64,000 nucleotides of DNA from Paenibacillaceae bacterium (GTDB taxonomy: Bacteria > Bacillota > Bacilli > Paenibacillales > Paenibacillaceae): positions 62,001 through 126,000 of the forward strand of contig REGQ01000009.1 of the NCBI GenBank assembly GCA_004134985.1, written 5' to 3'. A program made the translations under genes and the position numbers. The notes beneath the pieces were generated by a model. It was given only the letters and a program-made list of their open reading frames with translations. It searched no databases and was not told where the DNA came from. Below are positions 60,957-64,000 of the stretch, one piece after another (position 1 is the stretch's first letter; each line of letters begins with the position of its first letter).

Positions 60957-61037
60957 GTAGCCGCCTGTGAGGAGCAGATTGCTCAGGCAAGGCACTGGGG
61001 ATGCAGATCGAAATCATACAGTGGGAGATGAGTCGGA

Positions 61038-61577
61038 ATGAAGATCGCTATATTGGCTGGGAGCAATCGAAAGCAGTCCACCAGCACAATGCTGGCACGT
61101 TATTTGCAAAGTTACATTGAGCGCAAAGGTCATCTTGTCCAGTTTATTGATTTGCATCAAACACAGCTTCCGCATTATTCGCCGGATGAGGATGCGTCAC
61201 AGTATGAAGCTGTGTTGCATATGCAATCCGAAATCCGGTCAGCGGATGCGGCAATTCTGTGTTCGCCTGATTACCATGGCAGTGTTTCCGGTGTGCTGAA
61301 AAATGCGCTTGATTATTTGGATGCGGAACATTTTGACGGGAAGGCGGTGCTGTCGGTCACCTCTTCGGGGGGAGCTGTCGGCGTCAGTCCGCTGCAGCAG
61401 CTGCAGACGATCGTACGCAACGTACATGGCATCAATTGCCCCGAATGGCTGTCCATCGGCGGAGAGCAGCGACGCTTTGACGAGAACGGGGCGCCTCAAG
61501 ATGCGAGGGTGCTGGCAAGAGTAGAGCGGACACTGAATTATTTTCTTACGTTGGCAGGCAAACTGCGCGGGATATAA
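61038..61577 (+). CDS. NADPH-dependent FMN reductase (azoreductase-like)
   Basis: A 179-residue flavoprotein of the NAD(P)H-FMN reductase family. IAILAGSNRKQSTSTMLARY is the phosphate-binding loop for FMN, and ILCSPDYHGSVSGVLKNALD the flavin-ring motif. It reduces FMN, quinones or azo compounds. GGGAG lies before the ATG. The gene stands alone and is followed by a bidirectional terminator. Confidence 0.92.
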   Translation: MKIAILAGSNRKQSTSTMLARYLQSYIERKGHLVQFIDLHQTQLPHYSPDEDASQYEAVLHMQSEIRSADAAILCSPDYHGSVSGVLKNALDYLDAEHFDGKAVLSVTSSGGAVGVSPLQQLQTIVRNVHGINCPEWLSIGGEQRRFDENGAPQDARVLARVERTLNYFLTLAGKLRGI

Positions 61578-61631
61578 GGGCAACTGCACAGCTGGTCTTG
61601 GCAGCAGGGGCAACGCTGCCGCAGGTGGACG

Positions 61632-61668
61632 AAAAAAGCGGGAACGATTAATCGTTCCCGCTGCTTTT
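61632..61668. terminator. Bidirectional intrinsic terminator
   Basis: AGCGGGAACGAT-TA-ATCGTTCCCGCT is a perfect stem with T-runs on both strands. It serves the FMN reductase and the convergent small gene. Confidence 0.9.
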
Positions 61669-61861
61669 AATGCAATAATACTTGCTTTTGAATTTCATAA
61701 ATGCTGTGCTGAACAATTTCGATCGCGTCTTCCGGTTCCAGTACCGCCAATCCGTCGCGCAGCACAATATTCATTTGCAGTTCACGCTGCGTCAGGAATG
61801 GCACCAGTTCGGGCACCAGCTTCTCGACAATCCGCGATAGCGCTACAGTTTGCATATCCAT
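61667..61861 (-). CDS. Small conserved hypothetical protein
   Basis: A 64-residue helical protein, MDMQTVALSRIVEKLVPELV and then QRELQMNIVLRDGLAVLEPE. No membrane segment, Cys or metal motif. AAAGGGTGA lies about 10 bp before the ATG. It overlaps the terminator with its last bases. No function is known to me. Confidence 0.65.
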   Translation of the reverse strand: MDMQTVALSRIVEKLVPELVPFLTQRELQMNIVLRDGLAVLEPEDAIEIVQHSIYEIQKQVLLH

Positions 61862-62075
61862 CGAACAGTCACCCTTTCCTCGAAATTTTTCAAAGAAAAC
61901 AGGTAAAAGCTATGGCATGAAACGTAAACCTTGTCGGGATGCTTACATTATAACAGGATCATTCGGAAAAACAAAGCAATCGGCAGGAAAATCCATATTT
62001 GTCCTGCCAATCCTCCCGCTAACGCAGCGAACGTGGCCGGCAGCCGCGTTAGCGGCTTGCATCAACGGCTCAGCT

Positions 62076-62909
62076 TCAGCCCTTCGGCTTGCGAAAATCG
62101 CCTATTACACCGACGGTCTCCACTACATTGACGAATGCGCCGGGATCAAAGGCGATAACCGTCTTGCGGAGCTCTGGGAGCTCATACCTTGTTGTTACCG
62201 TCATTAGCATGTCCTTTTCCGTTGAAGAGTAAGCGCCGCGTGTACGGATAATAGTCACACCCCGCGGCTTGGTTAACAGCTTGTCCAGCAGTTTGTCCGT
62301 TTCATTGGTCACAATAAAGGCGGTAACTTTCACATGCCTGATATGTATCATATCCACTAGCTTGCCCGCAGCGAACATGGAAAGCATGGAAAACATCGCC
62401 GCATCCCAGTCGCCCGTCAACAACCCTAAGGCAACGATGACAAGGCCATTAAGCCAAAAGATAAGCATGCCGACAGGCAGATCGCGCCGCCGTGTCACAA
62501 TCGTCGCAATAATATCAAAGCCGCCTGATGATCCGCCATTGCGAAGCGCCAGTCCGCTGCCGATTCCGATAATGACGCCGCCGAACACGGCGCCAAGCAG
62601 CGGCTCACCGGCGAGCGGTTTGACAGGAATAAGCTGCAGCCACAGTGTTGTACTTACGACAGAAACGATGCTCCAGGCAATGAAAGGGCGGCCAAGCGAC
62701 AGAAATCCCCAAAGTAGAATCGGGAAATTAAGCGCAAAATATAGCCAGCCGATGTTGCTCCCAGTCATGTAGCCGATAATCATTGAAATTCCCGACACGC
62801 CTCCGCTAAGCAGACCATGAGGCACCAATAACAGATTGAAGCCGACCGCGACAAGAAAAGCGCCTAAAACCATATTTGCCAGCACGCCGGCATTGCGCAA
62901 CAATTGCAT
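62076..62909 (-). CDS. YitT-family membrane protein (DUF2179 C-terminus)
   Basis: About 277 residues. Five or six helices (GVLANMVLGAFLVAVGFNLL, LLSGGVSGISMIIGY, FALNFPILLWGFL) are followed by a cytoplasmic DUF2179 domain (VTAFIVTNETDKLLDKLL, RGVTIIRTRGAYSSTEKDML). GGSSGGFDIIATIVTRRR is a YitT hallmark. Function in the family is not settled; transport has been suggested. The start is uncertain: ATGs at 62909, 62939 and 62972 all lack a strong ribosome binding site; 62909 gives the usual length. Confidence 0.85.
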   Translation of the reverse strand: MQLLRNAGVLANMVLGAFLVAVGFNLLLVPHGLLSGGVSGISMIIGYMTGSNIGWLYFALNFPILLWGFLSLGRPFIAWSIVSVVSTTLWLQLIPVKPLAGEPLLGAVFGGVIIGIGSGLALRNGGSSGGFDIIATIVTRRRDLPVGMLIFWLNGLVIVALGLLTGDWDAAMFSMLSMFAAGKLVDMIHIRHVKVTAFIVTNETDKLLDKLLTKPRGVTIIRTRGAYSSTEKDMLMTVTTRYELPELRKTVIAFDPGAFVNVVETVGVIGDFRKPKG

Positions 62910-62992
62910 GTATTCACATCCCAGCGATTGCGAAAGCATTTTTGACTGCTTTCGATATTTACCCTTTAGCATTTGTAAAAGTAGGTGACTGG

Positions 62993-63019
62993 TATTCATA
63001 TGAATATTTGTGCTATAAT
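62993..63019 (+). promoter_or_regulatory. Palindrome and -10 upstream of cshA
   Basis: TATTCATATGAATA (62993-63006) is a perfect 14-bp palindrome. It is followed by TATAAT (63014-63019). It lies between the divergent yitT-like and cshA genes and overlaps the -35 position of the cshA promoter. Confidence 0.5.
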
Positions 63020-63099
63020 AAATTATGATACCTGCCACGTTCAGTTTAGGCAGTTGTTTATGATTCGTATGCTCTATATGTGAAGGAGTTTGAAGAAGT

Positions 63100-64000
63100 T
63101 TGAAAACATTTGCTGAATTTGGCTTGGAAACTAAAGTGTTGCAAGCTATCACCGAATTGGGATTCGAAGAATCGACCCCGATTCAGGACAAATCGATCCC
63201 GATTGCGCTAACAGGCAAGGACTTGATTGGTCAGGCTCAAACAGGAACAGGGAAAACCGCAGCTTTCGGTATTCCGATGATTAACAAAATCCCTGTAACA
63301 GAAGACCGCATTGTTGCCTTGATTATGACGCCTACACGGGAGCTTGCCATTCAGGTGGCTGAGGAAATTGGAAAACTTTCCCGATACAAAGGCACGCGCT
63401 CGCTGCCGATTTACGGTGGACAAGATATCGGCCGTCAAATCCGTGCATTGAAGAAGCGTCCTCAAATCATTATCGGCACACCTGGACGTCTGCTAGACCA
63501 CATTAACCGTAAAACGATTCGTTTGGATGATGTGCAGACAGTTGTGTTGGATGAAGCGGACGAAATGCTGGATATGGGCTTTATGGATGATATTCAGGCT
63601 ATTCTTAAGCTGGTACCGGAAGAGCGCCACACAATGTTGTTCTCTGCGACAATGCCGCCGAACATTCAAAGGCTTGCACAACAATTCCTTAAAGAGCCTG
63701 AGCATGTTTCCGTCATTCCTAAGAACATTACGGCGCCTTTGATCGACCAGGCTTACATTGAAATTCACGAAAGACAGAAATTTGATGGCCTGAGCCGTTT
63801 GCTGGATATGGAGTCGCCTGATCTGGCTATTATTTTCGGACGTACAAAGCGTCGTGTCGACGAGCTGAGCGAAGCGCTACAGAAGCGCGGTTATTCTGCA
63901 GAAGGTTTGCATGGCGACCTTTCCCAGAATCAACGCGACAATGTTATGCGCAAGTTCCGTGACGGCAGCATTGACGTACTGGTTGCTACGGATGTCGCTG
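63100..64000 (+). CDS. cshA: DEAD-box RNA helicase, CshA-type (runs off the window)
   Basis: The first 300 residues of an ATP-dependent RNA helicase. [16 protein letters not shown] is the Q motif, [11 protein letters not shown] is motif [11 protein letters not shown] is Ia, TPGRLLDH Ib, [13 protein letters not shown] is II (DEAD), [12 protein letters not shown] is III, and the frame is still open at 64000 inside the second helicase domain (VLVATDVA). It unwinds RNA in the degradosome and in cold adaptation. The start is TTG at 63100, with AAGGAG 11 bp before it. The 3' end lies beyond the window. Confidence 0.95.
   Translation, partial: MKTFAEFGLETKVLQAITELGFEESTPIQDKSIPIALTGKDLIGQAQTGTGKTAAFGIPMINKIPVTEDRIVALIMTPTRELAIQVAEEIGKLSRYKGTRSLPIYGGQDIGRQIRALKKRPQIIIGTPGRLLDHINRKTIRLDDVQTVVLDEADEMLDMGFMDDIQAILKLVPEERHTMLFSATMPPNIQRLAQQFLKEPEHVSVIPKNITAPLIDQAYIEIHERQKFDGLSRLLDMESPDLAIIFGRTKRRVDELSEALQKRGYSAEGLHGDLSQNQRDNVMRKFRDGSIDVLVATDVA

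Overview
The window looks like a chromosomal segment of a Paenibacillaceae member, most like Paenibacillus. The signs are strong AAGGAGG-type ribosome binding sites, many GTG/TTG starts, Bacillus-type housekeeping genes (racE, hemEHY, pfkA, ltaS, ypsC, cshA, pepF, ytpB), and many YesMN-type sensor/AraC-regulator pairs beside lipoprotein-dependent sugar ABC transporters. No tRNA, rRNA, CRISPR array, transposase or prophage block was seen. The window starts inside an AraC-type regulator and ends inside a DEAD-box helicase gene.

Layout. 1-1.5 kb: a frameshifted AraC regulator and a truncated GH4 glycosidase, a decaying sugar-use module. 1.6-10.1 kb: small stand-alone genes (holin-like protein, an SOS-box-linked YhjD-like gene, a 1290-residue LPXTG adhesin, a CuA cupredoxin, a YutE-like DUF86 protein, a SufR-like regulator, YtxH). 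10.2-12.5 kb: an AraC regulator divergent from a complete GH4 alpha-galactosidase. 12.9-18.6 kb: racE, a cysteine-free HesB-like protein with a DUF1450 partner, LTA synthase, YpsC rRNA methyltransferase and an O-methyltransferase. 19.4-28.7 kb: an MFS pump, a YesMN two-component system, and a divergent permease-permease-GH4-lipoprotein operon that resembles Bacillus lplABCD. 29-32.5 kb: the late heme operon hemE-hemH-hemY with overlapping genes.

33.6-51.2 kb: CapA-like protein, GDPD, DUF92, PepF, small proteins, a methyltransferase, then a two-component system, a sugar ABC importer and a GH78 alpha-L-rhamnosidase, together a rhamnoside-use locus. This block is bounded by a long inverted repeat (32.57-33.07 kb and 51.73-52.31 kb, about 18.7 kb apart). 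52.7-55.7 kb: a sugar isomerase/epimerase and a Gfo/Idh/MocA dehydrogenase divergent from an AraC regulator. 55.8-64 kb: MFS and MATE exporters, a YtpB-type sesquarterpene synthase, pfkA, an FMN reductase, a YitT membrane protein and cshA.

Two themes stand out. First, uptake and hydrolysis of plant-derived glycosides (alpha-galactosides, rhamnosides) recurs, with at least three GH4 genes or remnants, a GH78, two importers without their own ATPase, and six AraC/YesN-type regulators. Second, the intergenic DNA holds many short repeat families: 38-51 bp tandem arrays, two heptamer arrays, hairpin elements sitting just upstream of start codons, and the long inverted repeat. The hairpin family with covarying inner stems, the inverted repeat and the heptamer-shifted regulator are the most unusual observations.
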